The notes below the pieces were generated by a model. The model had not been told where the DNA came from. It saw nothing but the letters and a program-made list of their open reading frames with translations, and made no database searches. The translations under genes were made by a program, and so were the position numbers. This document shows positions 9,027 through 18,086 of a stretch of DNA of 64,000 nucleotides, one piece after another. Position 1 is the first letter of the stretch. Each line of letters opens with the position of its first letter. This stretch comes from Roseivirga seohaensis (lineage in GTDB: Bacteria > Bacteroidota > Bacteroidia > Cytophagales > Cyclobacteriaceae). The stretch covers positions 310,001 to 374,000 of the forward strand of contig NZ_LRPB01000049.1 of NCBI RefSeq assembly GCF_001592945.1, read 5' to 3'.

Positions 9027-9970
9027 TTATTGATGAAAAAATAACGTCTCAGGTTGAGTTAGAAGTGATAAGAGTTCTGGCCTATTATCAGCTTTTTCAC
9101 CATCCATTGAAGGCAAGTGAGATTACACGGTTCGTTAATGTAACTCCTATGGTTACCAAAAATATTAATAATGCGTTAAGCACTCTTTTGCACTTGAATG
9201 TTGTGTTTCAATTTGAGGGATACTTTTCTCTGGAAAATGATCCCTCATTAGTACATGCTCGTTTGGAGGGAGAAATAAGAGCCAAATCATTATTGAAGGT
9301 AGCGCAAAGAATGTCCAAACTGATATATTCTTTCCCTTTTGTTAGGGCAGTATTTATTTCAGGCTCACTATCAAAAGGCGTTGTACCAAAAGATGCCGAT
9401 ATTGATTACTTTATAGTTACAAAGAGAAATAAGCTATGGATTACTAGAACCTTGCTCGTTATGTTCAAGAGAATATTCTTGTTAGGGTCTAAAAAATTCT
9501 TCTGTGTAAATTATTTTGTTGATGAGAATCATATGGAAATACCAGACAAAAATATTTTCACGGCAACCGAGATTGTTACGCTTATCCCTATGCAAGGCAA
9601 GAGTTGTTGCGAAACTTTTTTAAGTTCCAATCATTGGTTTAAAGATCATTTTCCGAATGTATCGTTACAAAAAGAAGAGATTGGACAAATGGGCTTAATT
9701 AAAAGATGTTCTGTATCAATACTGGAGCCTCTATTTTTTAATAGTCTTTCGGAAAAGCTCGATAAGTATTTCATGAAAAGAACCTACAAGCGTTGGAAAA
9801 CACTTTACAATGAAGGCTACTCTGATAAAGAATTTGAGTTGGCTTTTAGGACTCACCGGGGCACTTCGAAAAACCACGATAAGAATTACCAAAAAAGAGT
9901 TTTAAACTCTGTAGAGGAAAATATGAAGGCGGCATTGTCTAAAATTAAGGATCAACAAGGTTATGGGTAG
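9023..9970 (+). CDS. winged-helix plus nucleotidyltransferase-fold protein of unknown substrate
   Basis: This 315-aa protein begins with a region resembling a winged-helix fold (about residues 10-75: 'VIRVLAYYQLFHHPLKASEIT', 'ALSTLLHLNVVFQFEGYFSL'). It continues with a DNA polymerase beta-type nucleotidyltransferase signature, G114-S115 in 'FISGSLSKG' and the metal-binding pair D126/D128 in 'DADIDYF'. That spacing matches the minimal GS-x(9-13)-DxD motif. The C-terminal part is helical and basic. It overlaps both neighbours (4 nt with the GT2 gene, 8 nt with the radical SAM gene), so it belongs to the glycan operon. It may nucleotidylate a sugar, protein or lipid; the substrate is unknown and no named family is assigned. 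Confidence 0.7.
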   Translation: MIIDEKITSQVELEVIRVLAYYQLFHHPLKASEITRFVNVTPMVTKNINNALSTLLHLNVVFQFEGYFSLENDPSLVHARLEGEIRAKSLLKVAQRMSKLIYSFPFVRAVFISGSLSKGVVPKDADIDYFIVTKRNKLWITRTLLVMFKRIFLLGSKKFFCVNYFVDENHMEIPDKNIFTATEIVTLIPMQGKSCCETFLSSNHWFKDHFPNVSLQKEEIGQMGLIKRCSVSILEPLFFNSLSEKLDKYFMKRTYKRWKTLYNEGYSDKEFELAFRTHRGTSKNHDKNYQKRVLNSVEENMKAALSKIKDQQGYG

Positions 9971-11429
9971 AATTTTAGTTACTAATACATATTTTTATCC
10001 CTTAGATGCCAAACAGTGGCACTTTAAAAAGCCGTACCCACCATTGGGCACAATTCAAGTTTCTTCATTACTGAAGAAAGAAGGGCATGATATTCGTTTT
10101 TTCGATAATTGCTTAAACGATGATCCTCGGAAAATCAATACTATTATTGAGGCGTTTAAGCCAGATTATTTGCTTATTTATGATGATGGGTTCAATTACC
10201 TCACCAAAATGTGTCTTACGGTTATGCGAGATGCTGCCTATACTATGGCAAGGTTAGGTAAATTAGCTAATGCAAAAGTGATTATCAGTAGTTCAGATTC
10301 AAGCGATAGGTTTGATCAGTATTTACAGAACGGTATCGACTACGTTGTTTTGGGGGAGGGAGATGCTACGGTGGTAGAACTTCTTTCAAAGTTAGATAAA
10401 GAATTAGACCTTGATGAGGTATCTGGTTTAGTATACCTAAATTCTGAAGGGCAAGTAAACAAAACACTAAAAAGGTCTGTACTACAGAAGCTAGACGATT
10501 TGCCTTTAGCTGCTTGGGATTTGGTAGACATGGAGGCTTATCGGAAGATTTGGGTCTCTAATCACGGTTATTTCAGCATCAATATTGCGACTACTAGAGG
10601 GTGCCCCTACAAGTGTAACTGGTGTGCAAAACCAATCTATGGGAATAGATACAATTCTCGCTCTCCAGAGCATGTAATTCAAGAGATTAAAATACTGGCT
10701 GAGAATTATGATGTGAATCATTTTTGGATGTGTGATGATATTTTTGGTCTTACACCGAATTGGGTTCAGCAATTCAACAAGTTGGTCAAAGAAAATGACT
10801 TGAGTTTTAAATACATGATTCAATCTAGGGTTGATTTATTACTCAAAGATGACACAATTGATGTTTTGGTAGAGTCTGGTTTGGAGACCATTTGGTTGGG
10901 GGCAGAGTCAGGCTCACAACACATTCTGGATGCCATGGGTAAAGGAATTACCGTTGAGCAAATTTATGAAGCTGTTCCAAAGCTTCAGAGAAAAGGAGTG
11001 AGTGTGGCACTTTTCTTACAATTCGGTTATCTTGGAGAAACCCTTGAAGATATTTATAAAACCATTGACATGGTTCAGAAAATTATGCCTGAAGAAATCG
11101 GTATTTCTGTGTCCTACCCTTTGCCAGGTACTAAGTTTTACGAAAAGGTGAAAGATGATTTGCAGGGGAAAACCAATTGGGTGGACTCGGATGATTTAGA
11201 CTTGATGTTTACTAATAAGTATTCACCTGTTTTTTACAAAAAATTACATCGATACGTTCATAATAGGCATAAACTCAAAAGAGGCTTATTAGCACTCAAG
11301 TACGGAGTTAAGTCACCTTCTACCCTTAATAAAAAGAGTTTGAGGCAAATATTGACAACTGGGTATCATCTACCAATGGCTATACTTAATGGTGTTCAGC
11401 TTAAAATTCAAGCCAAGAAATCGGTATGA
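9963..11429 (+). CDS. B12-binding-domain radical SAM enzyme (first paralogue)
   Basis: This 488-aa protein has an N-terminal cobalamin-binding Rossmann-like domain ('KPYPPLGTIQVSSLLKKEGHDIRFFDN', then 'DYVVLGEGD') and a radical SAM barrel with the [4Fe-4S] ligands C214, C218 and C221 in 'TTRGCPYKCNWC'. It then continues with 'WLGAESGSQHILDAMGKG', typical of BchE/HpnP-type methylases and cyclases. No DxHxxG motif is visible, as is common in this class. It likely performs a radical C-methylation or rearrangement on a glycan or lipid intermediate (inference). It overlaps the following methyltransferase gene by an ATGA junction and is a divergent paralogue of the gene at 12217. Confidence 0.88.
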   Translation: MGRILVTNTYFYPLDAKQWHFKKPYPPLGTIQVSSLLKKEGHDIRFFDNCLNDDPRKINTIIEAFKPDYLLIYDDGFNYLTKMCLTVMRDAAYTMARLGKLANAKVIISSSDSSDRFDQYLQNGIDYVVLGEGDATVVELLSKLDKELDLDEVSGLVYLNSEGQVNKTLKRSVLQKLDDLPLAAWDLVDMEAYRKIWVSNHGYFSINIATTRGCPYKCNWCAKPIYGNRYNSRSPEHVIQEIKILAENYDVNHFWMCDDIFGLTPNWVQQFNKLVKENDLSFKYMIQSRVDLLLKDDTIDVLVESGLETIWLGAESGSQHILDAMGKGITVEQIYEAVPKLQRKGVSVALFLQFGYLGETLEDIYKTIDMVQKIMPEEIGISVSYPLPGTKFYEKVKDDLQGKTNWVDSDDLDLMFTNKYSPVFYKKLHRYVHNRHKLKRGLLALKYGVKSPSTLNKKSLRQILTTGYHLPMAILNGVQLKIQAKKSV

Positions 11430-12220
11430 CTGAGCAATTTGATACAGCGTCAGGGACTTACGACCAAGACTTCACAGATACGCTGATAGGTAGGTTGCAG
11501 AGGGGGTTAGTATGGAAGTATCTTGACGAGACAATATCGAACAGAGGCACTTTAAATATACTTGAGATGAATTGTGGTACTGGAGAAGATGCTCTACATC
11601 TAGCCGAGAAAGGACATAGGGTAACTGCAACTGATATTTCGTCTGAAATGCTTACCCATGCTCAGAAAAAGGTTTCTGAAGTTAATGTTAAACATAAGAT
11701 TGTATTTAATAAATTGGATATCACTCAATTGAATGACTTCGAATGCGTTAATCAATTCGATTTAGTGTTTTCTAATTTTGGTGGGGTCAACTGTGTTAAT
11801 GGAAAAGAGATAGGTGAGTTTGGGCGTAATTTAAAAAGACTGCTTAAGCCAAACGGAACTCTTATTATGGTAGTAATGCCAAACATGTGTCTGTGGGAAA
11901 GCTTTTACTTCTTTACCAAGCTTAAGTTTAGGCAAGTCTTTCGGAGAATGAGATTATCGGTTTTAGCTGATGTTTCTGGGGTTCAAGTTCAAACTTGGTA
12001 TTATTCTCCAAAAAAAATAACTGAGATCTTTAAGTATGAGTTTTCAAAAATTAGGGTAAAGCCAATTGGTTTTTTTGTCCCACCATCTTACATGGAAACT
12101 TTTGTAAAGAGGAATAAAAAGTTCTTCTGTGTTATTTCATATCTGGAAAATAGATTTTCAAAATTTGCTTGGCAAGGAAGAATGTCGGACCATTATTACA
12201 TAGAGCTACAAGTCAAATGA
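11426..12220 (+). CDS. class I SAM-dependent methyltransferase
   Basis: This 264-aa methyltransferase shows motif I at residues 45-54 ('ILEMNCGTGE'), motif II-like 'VTATDISSEML' and 'FDLVFSNFGGVNCV' as motif IV. The C-terminal half carries an insertion and basic residues ('VVMPNMCLWESFYFFTKLKFRQVFRRMR'), resembling methyltransferases in polysaccharide or natural-product clusters. Substrate not recognised; O-methylation of a sugar is the simplest guess. It is embedded between two radical SAM paralogues with 4-nt overlaps on both sides, so the three are probably made in fixed ratio. Confidence 0.85.
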   Translation: MTEQFDTASGTYDQDFTDTLIGRLQRGLVWKYLDETISNRGTLNILEMNCGTGEDALHLAEKGHRVTATDISSEMLTHAQKKVSEVNVKHKIVFNKLDITQLNDFECVNQFDLVFSNFGGVNCVNGKEIGEFGRNLKRLLKPNGTLIMVVMPNMCLWESFYFFTKLKFRQVFRRMRLSVLADVSGVQVQTWYYSPKKITEIFKYEFSKIRVKPIGFFVPPSYMETFVKRNKKFFCVISYLENRFSKFAWQGRMSDHYYIELQVK

Positions 12221-13602
12221 GAGTGCTTTTAACGCATGGTTATTTTATAGCTGAGGATGAAAAGGAACAGCAGATTATGCGACCATATCCGCCTTTGGGA
12301 TTGTTGTATATCTCTGGTTTTCTAAATCAGCAAGGAGTTCACAATAACGTTTTTGATAGTACCTTTTCAGACAAAGAAAGTCTATTTAAGCAGATTGAAG
12401 AGGAGAAGCCAGACATACTGGCGATTTATGCCAATTTGATGACCAAGGTGAATGTTCTTGAAATTGCCAAGACTTGTAAAAAGCTATCTCCTAAAACGAC
12501 CATAGTACTTGGTGGCCCAGATGTTACTTATAATATAGAAAACTACCTAAAGCATGGTGCTGACTTTATTGTAATAGGAGAGGGGGAAAACACAATGTTC
12601 GAACTCGTAGAGTTTTTATCAGAAAGGAGCGAAAATTTACCTCATGATGTTTCAGGATTAGCTTTTATAGATAGAAATGGGGTGCTTGTAAAGACTAGCC
12701 CTAGGGTGAAAATGAAGGAAATTGATGAACTTCCTATCCCCAATCGTGATGCAATTGATATTCATAAATATATAGATGCTTGGAAGTCCCATCATGGAGA
12801 GAGTGCTTTGAGTGTAAGCACCCAAAGGGGCTGCCCTTATACTTGCAAATGGTGTAGTACGGCTGTCTATGGACAAAGTTATCGTAGGAGGTCACCAGAA
12901 AAGGTAGTAGTAGAACTCAAGGAAATCCAAGAGAAATACGCGCCTGATACGATTTGGTTTGTAGACGATGTTTTTACTGTAAGTCACAAATGGTTGGGTG
13001 AGTTTGTTGACGCTCTAGAAGAAGCCAAAGTTAAGGTGAAGTTTGAATGCATAAGTAGGGCAGACCGAATGAACAAAGAGGTGATTGCCTTACTCAAGCG
13101 TGCTGGTTGTTTCAGGGTTTGGATAGGGGCAGAAAGTGGCTCTCAGAAGATAATTGACGCTATGGACCGCAGAGTTTCTGTAGATCAAGTACGTGAAATG
13201 ATAATTGAAACACGAAGACAAGGGATCGAAGCAGGTACTTTCATTATGTTAGGTTATCCCGGAGAAACCGAAGAAGATATTGAAGAAACTATTCATCATC
13301 TTAAAGTTTCAGATCCAGACCATTTTACTATTACAGTGGCTTATCCTATCAAAGGCACCGATTTGTATGATGAAATAGATAAGAATATTACCACCAATCA
13401 TGATTGGGCAAAAAGCACAGATAGAGAGATAGATTTTAAACGAACCTACAACCGAAAGTTCTATGAACAAGCCGTTAGCTATGTAACTTCAGAGGTTACT
13501 ATATATAAACTTCTAAAAAAGAATACTATATCTTTTTCCCTTTTCAAATTAAGGTTGAGAAACATTAAGTCTCGGGTAATGATGAGTTTTTATCGATTAT
13601 AA
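12217..13602 (+). CDS. B12-binding-domain radical SAM enzyme (second paralogue)
   Basis: I choose the ATG at 12217, which overlaps the previous stop as ATGA and begins 'MRVLLTHGYF', like B12-radical SAM relatives; the longer frame from 12169 would add 16 unlikely residues. The 461-aa product has a cobalamin-binding domain ('RPYPPLGLLYISGFLNQQG', 'DFIVIGEGE'), the cluster ligands C206, C210 and C213 in 'STQRGCPYTCKWC', and the downstream 'RVWIGAESGSQKIIDAM' signature. It shares local blocks with the product at 9963 throughout, so the two arose by duplication and diverged strongly. Substrate unknown; action on a glycan or lipid precursor is inferred from context. Confidence 0.88.
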   Translation: MRVLLTHGYFIAEDEKEQQIMRPYPPLGLLYISGFLNQQGVHNNVFDSTFSDKESLFKQIEEEKPDILAIYANLMTKVNVLEIAKTCKKLSPKTTIVLGGPDVTYNIENYLKHGADFIVIGEGENTMFELVEFLSERSENLPHDVSGLAFIDRNGVLVKTSPRVKMKEIDELPIPNRDAIDIHKYIDAWKSHHGESALSVSTQRGCPYTCKWCSTAVYGQSYRRRSPEKVVVELKEIQEKYAPDTIWFVDDVFTVSHKWLGEFVDALEEAKVKVKFECISRADRMNKEVIALLKRAGCFRVWIGAESGSQKIIDAMDRRVSVDQVREMIIETRRQGIEAGTFIMLGYPGETEEDIEETIHHLKVSDPDHFTITVAYPIKGTDLYDEIDKNITTNHDWAKSTDREIDFKRTYNRKFYEQAVSYVTSEVTIYKLLKKNTISFSLFKLRLRNIKSRVMMSFYRL

Positions 13603-13606
13603 TCCT

Positions 13607-14716
13607 ATGCGGAAAATATTAAATCATATAATACTAACCTTCAGTTCCATAATAGTGGCATTGCTAATAACAGAAACTACACTGAGGTTTATGAAGCCGC
13701 ACAATGACTTTTATCCCCTTGAACCTAATTTAAATGTTAAGGAGACCTTCAATGGTACTCATTTATTCCCAGGATTAACCGATGTTTTCACATATACAAC
13801 TAATAATCAGGGCTATAGGTCGGATAGTAAATTTGATGAAAGCAGATTTGGTATTTTAGCTTTAGGAGGCAGTACTACAGAGTGTTTAACTCTTGGTGAT
13901 CATAACATTTGGACAAATCTTTTAGAAGAAAAATTAAACCTTAATTCAGATCTTAAGTTTACAGTAGGTAATATTGGAGCATCTGGCTTAAATTCTCGAC
14001 ATCATTTACAACAACTACTGCAGTTACATAAAAAATATAGCGGTTTAAAGGCCGTAATGCTCTTAGTAGGTATAAATGATTTTCTTTTAGACCTGCATTT
14101 TCCAAATAAAGAAATCGATAGCCTGAGTATAGCACGAAGTGCATTTAAGCAATACCCAAGACGATTTAATATTCACTGGTATGAACGTACTGAAATATAC
14201 ATGCACTTGAAGAAGGTAAAACACAATTGGATAAACAATCGGTTTGATGATAAAAACGATATTGTTTTTACAGTTGAGAATTATAGAGAACGGTTAAAGA
14301 ATTTATCACCAACCCTAGCACTTCCAGACCTATCGAACAATCTAACCAAATACAAAAATAATATAGCGGCCATTTACAGCTATTGTATAAAGAATGATTT
14401 AGAGTTAATCTTAGTCACTCAACCTGTATTATGGCATAAAAATATGAGCAATTATGAGTGGGAATTGACTGCAACAGCGATAAAACAAGAAGGCACTACT
14501 ACCTACTCTCCGCAGGAATATGAAAAAGGAATGGAAATGTATAATGACGTATTGAGAGATTTTGAAGAGAAGGACAAAGTTACCTTAATTGACTTATCTT
14601 TTGAGCTTCCCAAAGACACTACTGTTTTTTTTGACTTTTGCCATTTTAACATTCAAGGAGCAAAAAAAGTGTCAGATGTAATATTTGATAATATATCGGC
14701 TAAGTTTTTACCGTAA
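13607..14716 (+). CDS. SGNH/GDSL hydrolase-fold membrane-anchored protein
   Basis: This 369-aa protein starts with one membrane segment (residues 8-25), placing the catalytic part outside the cytoplasm. SGNH blocks are present: block I with the nucleophile S89 in 'LALGGSTTE', block III 'LLVGINDFL' and block V 'DFCHFN'. The family includes esterases and the sugar O-acetyl transferases AlgJ/AlgX-like, so it may add or remove acyl groups on the exported glycan. It lies 4 nt after the second radical SAM gene, so probably in the same operon, and 77 nt before the ABC transporter. Confidence 0.82.
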   Translation: MRKILNHIILTFSSIIVALLITETTLRFMKPHNDFYPLEPNLNVKETFNGTHLFPGLTDVFTYTTNNQGYRSDSKFDESRFGILALGGSTTECLTLGDHNIWTNLLEEKLNLNSDLKFTVGNIGASGLNSRHHLQQLLQLHKKYSGLKAVMLLVGINDFLLDLHFPNKEIDSLSIARSAFKQYPRRFNIHWYERTEIYMHLKKVKHNWINNRFDDKNDIVFTVENYRERLKNLSPTLALPDLSNNLTKYKNNIAAIYSYCIKNDLELILVTQPVLWHKNMSNYEWELTATAIKQEGTTTYSPQEYEKGMEMYNDVLRDFEEKDKVTLIDLSFELPKDTTVFFDFCHFNIQGAKKVSDVIFDNISAKFLP

Positions 14717-14793
14717 AACTACATGGGGCTTTCAGAAACTGCTATTAGTCGTATTGCCTTAAGTCACAAAACTCGCTCATGCTACATTAAGCT

Positions 14794-16515
14794 ATGAATA
14801 CCAGTACTAAAAAGGGGGTAATTCAAAGAATTGCATACCTACTTTCACCAAAAGAGAAGAGGAGCTTTAATCAAATAGTTCTTTGGCTGTCATTAAGGGT
14901 GATTTTCGATCTTGCATCTATTGCTTCTCTCTTGCCCTTAATTCTCAGCTATTTTAAGCCGGAAATCCTAAGAACAAACAAGTTATGGCTTAATATTACC
15001 TCCTTTCTTGGTGTTGAACTGGAAAGGACAACAGCCATCTTAATCCTATTTGTTGCATTTTTTTTTCTTATTAAGTTTATCTATTTCTATATTATTGAGA
15101 AAAGAAAAGCCCACTTTTTAACCAAGACACAACATAGGCTTGTGGTTGAGGTGTACGATAATATTCAATCTATTGTAATGACTGATTTTAGTCATTACAA
15201 TACAGGGCATTCATTAGAAAACATTGCTCAAGTACCTAGTAAATATGTCTTTCAATGTTTGGCTACAATTCTAAGAATTATTCCGAATGCTATCACAATT
15301 ACCCTAATTTTGTTGAGCTTAGTGCTGTTTCAATGGAAGATATTTTTAATTGTATGTTTAGTTTTTGTACCGATACTGATCTTGTATCTACTTTCTTTAA
15401 AGCGTCCAATAAAGAAGGTTGAGCAATCATTTTCACGATTGAACCCCGTTTTTCTCCAAAGAGTTGCAGAGGCCCTTACTGGTAGAATTGAGATAGCTCT
15501 TTTTCAAAAGGGCGACTTTTTTAGAAAACGAATTGAAGAGAGTAGCAAAGAATTAATGAAAACTACGGCAAGGCTTCTAACACTGTCGAATAGTGCGCCT
15601 TATTTTTTAGAGCTTATATCGATAACAGGTATAGGTGTTTTCTTTTACTACATAACTACGACTGAGTTTACACCCGAAAAATCAATTACCATACTTTCAG
15701 TCTTTATTCTTTCAATAGCTAAAATCATTCCCTCTCTCAATGGAATTGTATCGGCATCAACCAACCTGAAAGCTTATATTTATACGGTAGATTTACTCAA
15801 AAATATAATAAGCAAAGAGGCACAAGAAGGTAAACCTGTTCGAAATGTTGGTGCTGACATTACATTTAAAGGTGAAATTAAGTTTGACAATGTTAGTGTT
15901 AAATACCCTGAATCTGATTTCACTTTACCTGAGATATCCATAATATTAAAACCAACGGATAAACTTGCAGTTGTAGGGGAGTCTGGCTCAGGCAAAAGCA
16001 CTATACTAAAGCTAATGCTCAAGCTAGTTCCAGCTAACTCAGGTAGCATTACAGTAGATGGTAAGCTTTTAGATGATATTGAAAGTCAAAATTGGTGGAG
16101 TCAAGTCGCATATGTTCCTCAATCATCATTTATTTTTAGTGGAACATTATTGGAGAACTTGACTTTTGGTAAACAACTGTCAACCTCAGAAAGGAAAGAC
16201 ATAGTGTTGCTTTTACACGAACTTAAGCTTCAAAGTTTGTTATCTTCGCGTTCAGATGGATTGGACTCAGTAATTGAAGAAAACGGCTTAAATCTCTCGA
16301 CAGGGCAAAGGCAAAGAATCGGTATAGCTAGGGCTATTCTACAAAACAAGCTTATCTACGTTTTTGATGAAGCAACTGGTGGATTAGATGAATCTACTAG
16401 TGCCGAAATTATGGATTCCTTAATCGAGGGCTACTTGAAAAACCGATTATGTGTATTTGCAACACATGATTTATTGGTTAAATCTAAATGTACCCAAGTA
16501 CTAAACCTCTCATAA
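14794..16515 (+). CDS. ABC transporter, fused permease and ATPase (PglK/MsbA-like flippase)
   Basis: This 573-aa half-transporter has an N-terminal six-helix type I exporter domain (about residues 25-320) and a C-terminal nucleotide-binding domain. Walker A lies at 395-402 ('GESGSGKS'), the signature is LSTGQ at 501-505 (a mild variant of LSGGQ), and Walker B with the D-loop is 'YVFDEATGGLDES' near 522-534, followed by the H-loop 'ATHDL'. In glycan loci such proteins (PglK, MsbA) flip lipid-linked oligosaccharides to the periplasm. I see no Wzx or Wzy in the cluster, which supports that role. It would work as a homodimer. Confidence 0.87.
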   Translation: MNTSTKKGVIQRIAYLLSPKEKRSFNQIVLWLSLRVIFDLASIASLLPLILSYFKPEILRTNKLWLNITSFLGVELERTTAILILFVAFFFLIKFIYFYIIEKRKAHFLTKTQHRLVVEVYDNIQSIVMTDFSHYNTGHSLENIAQVPSKYVFQCLATILRIIPNAITITLILLSLVLFQWKIFLIVCLVFVPILILYLLSLKRPIKKVEQSFSRLNPVFLQRVAEALTGRIEIALFQKGDFFRKRIEESSKELMKTTARLLTLSNSAPYFLELISITGIGVFFYYITTTEFTPEKSITILSVFILSIAKIIPSLNGIVSASTNLKAYIYTVDLLKNIISKEAQEGKPVRNVGADITFKGEIKFDNVSVKYPESDFTLPEISIILKPTDKLAVVGESGSGKSTILKLMLKLVPANSGSITVDGKLLDDIESQNWWSQVAYVPQSSFIFSGTLLENLTFGKQLSTSERKDIVLLLHELKLQSLLSSRSDGLDSVIEENGLNLSTGQRQRIGIARAILQNKLIYVFDEATGGLDESTSAEIMDSLIEGYLKNRLCVFATHDLLVKSKCTQVLNLS

Positions 16516-16635
16516 GAGCATGAATGTTATTATGTAATAAGGGGCTTTGTAGGTTTTTTTGAAGTAAATTAGACCTTCATTTAAAGATAAGATTTTGTAA
16601 AAAAATAAATTTTAACCTCTGTTCTTCAACTGAAA

Positions 16636-18084
16636 ATGCTTTTCAACTCTATCGATTTTGCAATTTTTTTCCCACTTGTATACCTCATTTACTGGTATCT
16701 TCTTAAGAAAAGTGTAAAGAGGCAAAATATCTTGATTCTGGTCTCAAGTTATATTTTCTACGGTTGGTGGGATTGGAGGTTTTTAATATTAATAGCCTTT
16801 AGCACCTTGGTTGATTTTATAGTTGGAATCTACTTGGGGAGATTCCAAAATCTAGCAAAACGAAAGGTGCTTTTATATGTAAGCATACTAGTCAACTTAG
16901 GGCTTTTATTCTATTTTAAGTACTACGGTTTTTTTGTGGAGAATTTTGTTGAAGCATTTTCTTTTTTAGGAAAAAATATTTCTTTTGATACTCTAAATAT
17001 AATTTTACCAGTTGGGATCAGTTTCTACACATTTCAAACATTAAGTTATTCTATAGATGTTTATAAGGGTAAGATACAGCCGACAAAAGACCTAGTGGCT
17101 TTTGCGGCCTTTGTAAGTTTTTTTCCTCAACTAGTAGCTGGCCCGATTGAAAGGGCTTCCAATTTACTTCCTCAGTTTTCAAAAAAACGCTCATTCGATT
17201 ATCACCTTGCAGTAGATGGGGTTAGACAAATTTTTTGGGGATTATTCAAAAAGGTAGTTATTGCCGATAACTGCGCCAGGTATGTAAACCTAATATTCGA
17301 CCAACCTGAGAATTATGGCGGTATTACTCTGATTGTTGGGTCAATGCTCTTTGCTATTCAGATATATGGAGATTTTTCAGGTTATTCTGACATAGCAATT
17401 GGCGCAGCTAGGATCTTGGGCTTCAATCTGAAGCAAAATTTTGCCTTTCCTTTCTTTTCGAAAGACTTTGGTGAGTTTTGGAGAAGGTGGCATATTTCTC
17501 TTACCACATGGTTTAGGGATTATGTTTACATACCTATGATGGTGGCCAGCAAAATGAATCTTAGGAGCATAGTTTTCAATGTGCTCGTGCTTTTCTTGGT
17601 AAGCGGCTTTTGGCATGGTGCCAATTGGACGTTTATAGTTTGGGGTCTTGTAAGTGCTTTACTTTATCTGCCAGAAGTTTTTTTGAAAGATAAGAGACGA
17701 TCAAGGTCGCTTGAAGATGGAGGATTGCACCCAAGAATAAGGGAGTTTCTTTTGATTTTCAGAACCTTTAGTTTGTTCTCGCTGAGTCTTGTTGTCTTTA
17801 GAGCTCAGAGTATTAATCATGCCTTTCAATATTTTTCAGCTATTCTTTCAGATTCCTTTCTGAGGTTTGACTTGGGTATTTTTGGGAGGAATGGAGTAAT
17901 CCTTGCTGCTTTTCTCTTATTGTTTTTTACAGTGGAGTGGTCGGGAAGAAATGGACAACATGCGCTAGAGAAGTTGTTGCTCAAATGGGGGATTTTTAAA
18001 CGATACTCATTTTATTATTTTATCATTTTTCTTATTCTATTCTACGGAGGTATTCCTCAAGATTTCATTTACTTTCAATTCTGA
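16636..18084 (+). CDS. MBOAT-family O-acyltransferase (AlgI-like)
   Basis: This 482-aa polytopic membrane protein matches AlgI/DltB/PatA-type MBOAT enzymes, which pass acyl groups across the membrane for modifying exported glycans. Diagnostic elements are 'LPVGISFYTFQTLSYSIDVY' (residues 124-143), 'QLVAGPIERASNLLPQ', 'FWRRWHISLTTWFRDYVYIP' with H286, and the catalytic histidine H327 in 'SGFWHGANWTFIVWG'. Both histidines are intact. Two SGNH genes follow directly (2 nt and 25 nt gaps), the usual arrangement in which the SGNH partner completes the transfer to the sugar. Confidence 0.93.
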   Translation: MLFNSIDFAIFFPLVYLIYWYLLKKSVKRQNILILVSSYIFYGWWDWRFLILIAFSTLVDFIVGIYLGRFQNLAKRKVLLYVSILVNLGLLFYFKYYGFFVENFVEAFSFLGKNISFDTLNIILPVGISFYTFQTLSYSIDVYKGKIQPTKDLVAFAAFVSFFPQLVAGPIERASNLLPQFSKKRSFDYHLAVDGVRQIFWGLFKKVVIADNCARYVNLIFDQPENYGGITLIVGSMLFAIQIYGDFSGYSDIAIGAARILGFNLKQNFAFPFFSKDFGEFWRRWHISLTTWFRDYVYIPMMVASKMNLRSIVFNVLVLFLVSGFWHGANWTFIVWGLVSALLYLPEVFLKDKRRSRSLEDGGLHPRIREFLLIFRTFSLFSLSLVVFRAQSINHAFQYFSAILSDSFLRFDLGIFGRNGVILAAFLLLFFTVEWSGRNGQHALEKLLLKWGIFKRYSFYYFIIFLILFYGGIPQDFIYFQF

Positions 18085-18086
18085 CC

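Noticed and set aside
9700-9962. Cobalamin riboswitch controlling the B12-radical SAM genes
   Set aside because: The genes overlap each other with no leader, and I see no B12-box-like structure upstream of 8163 or 27281.
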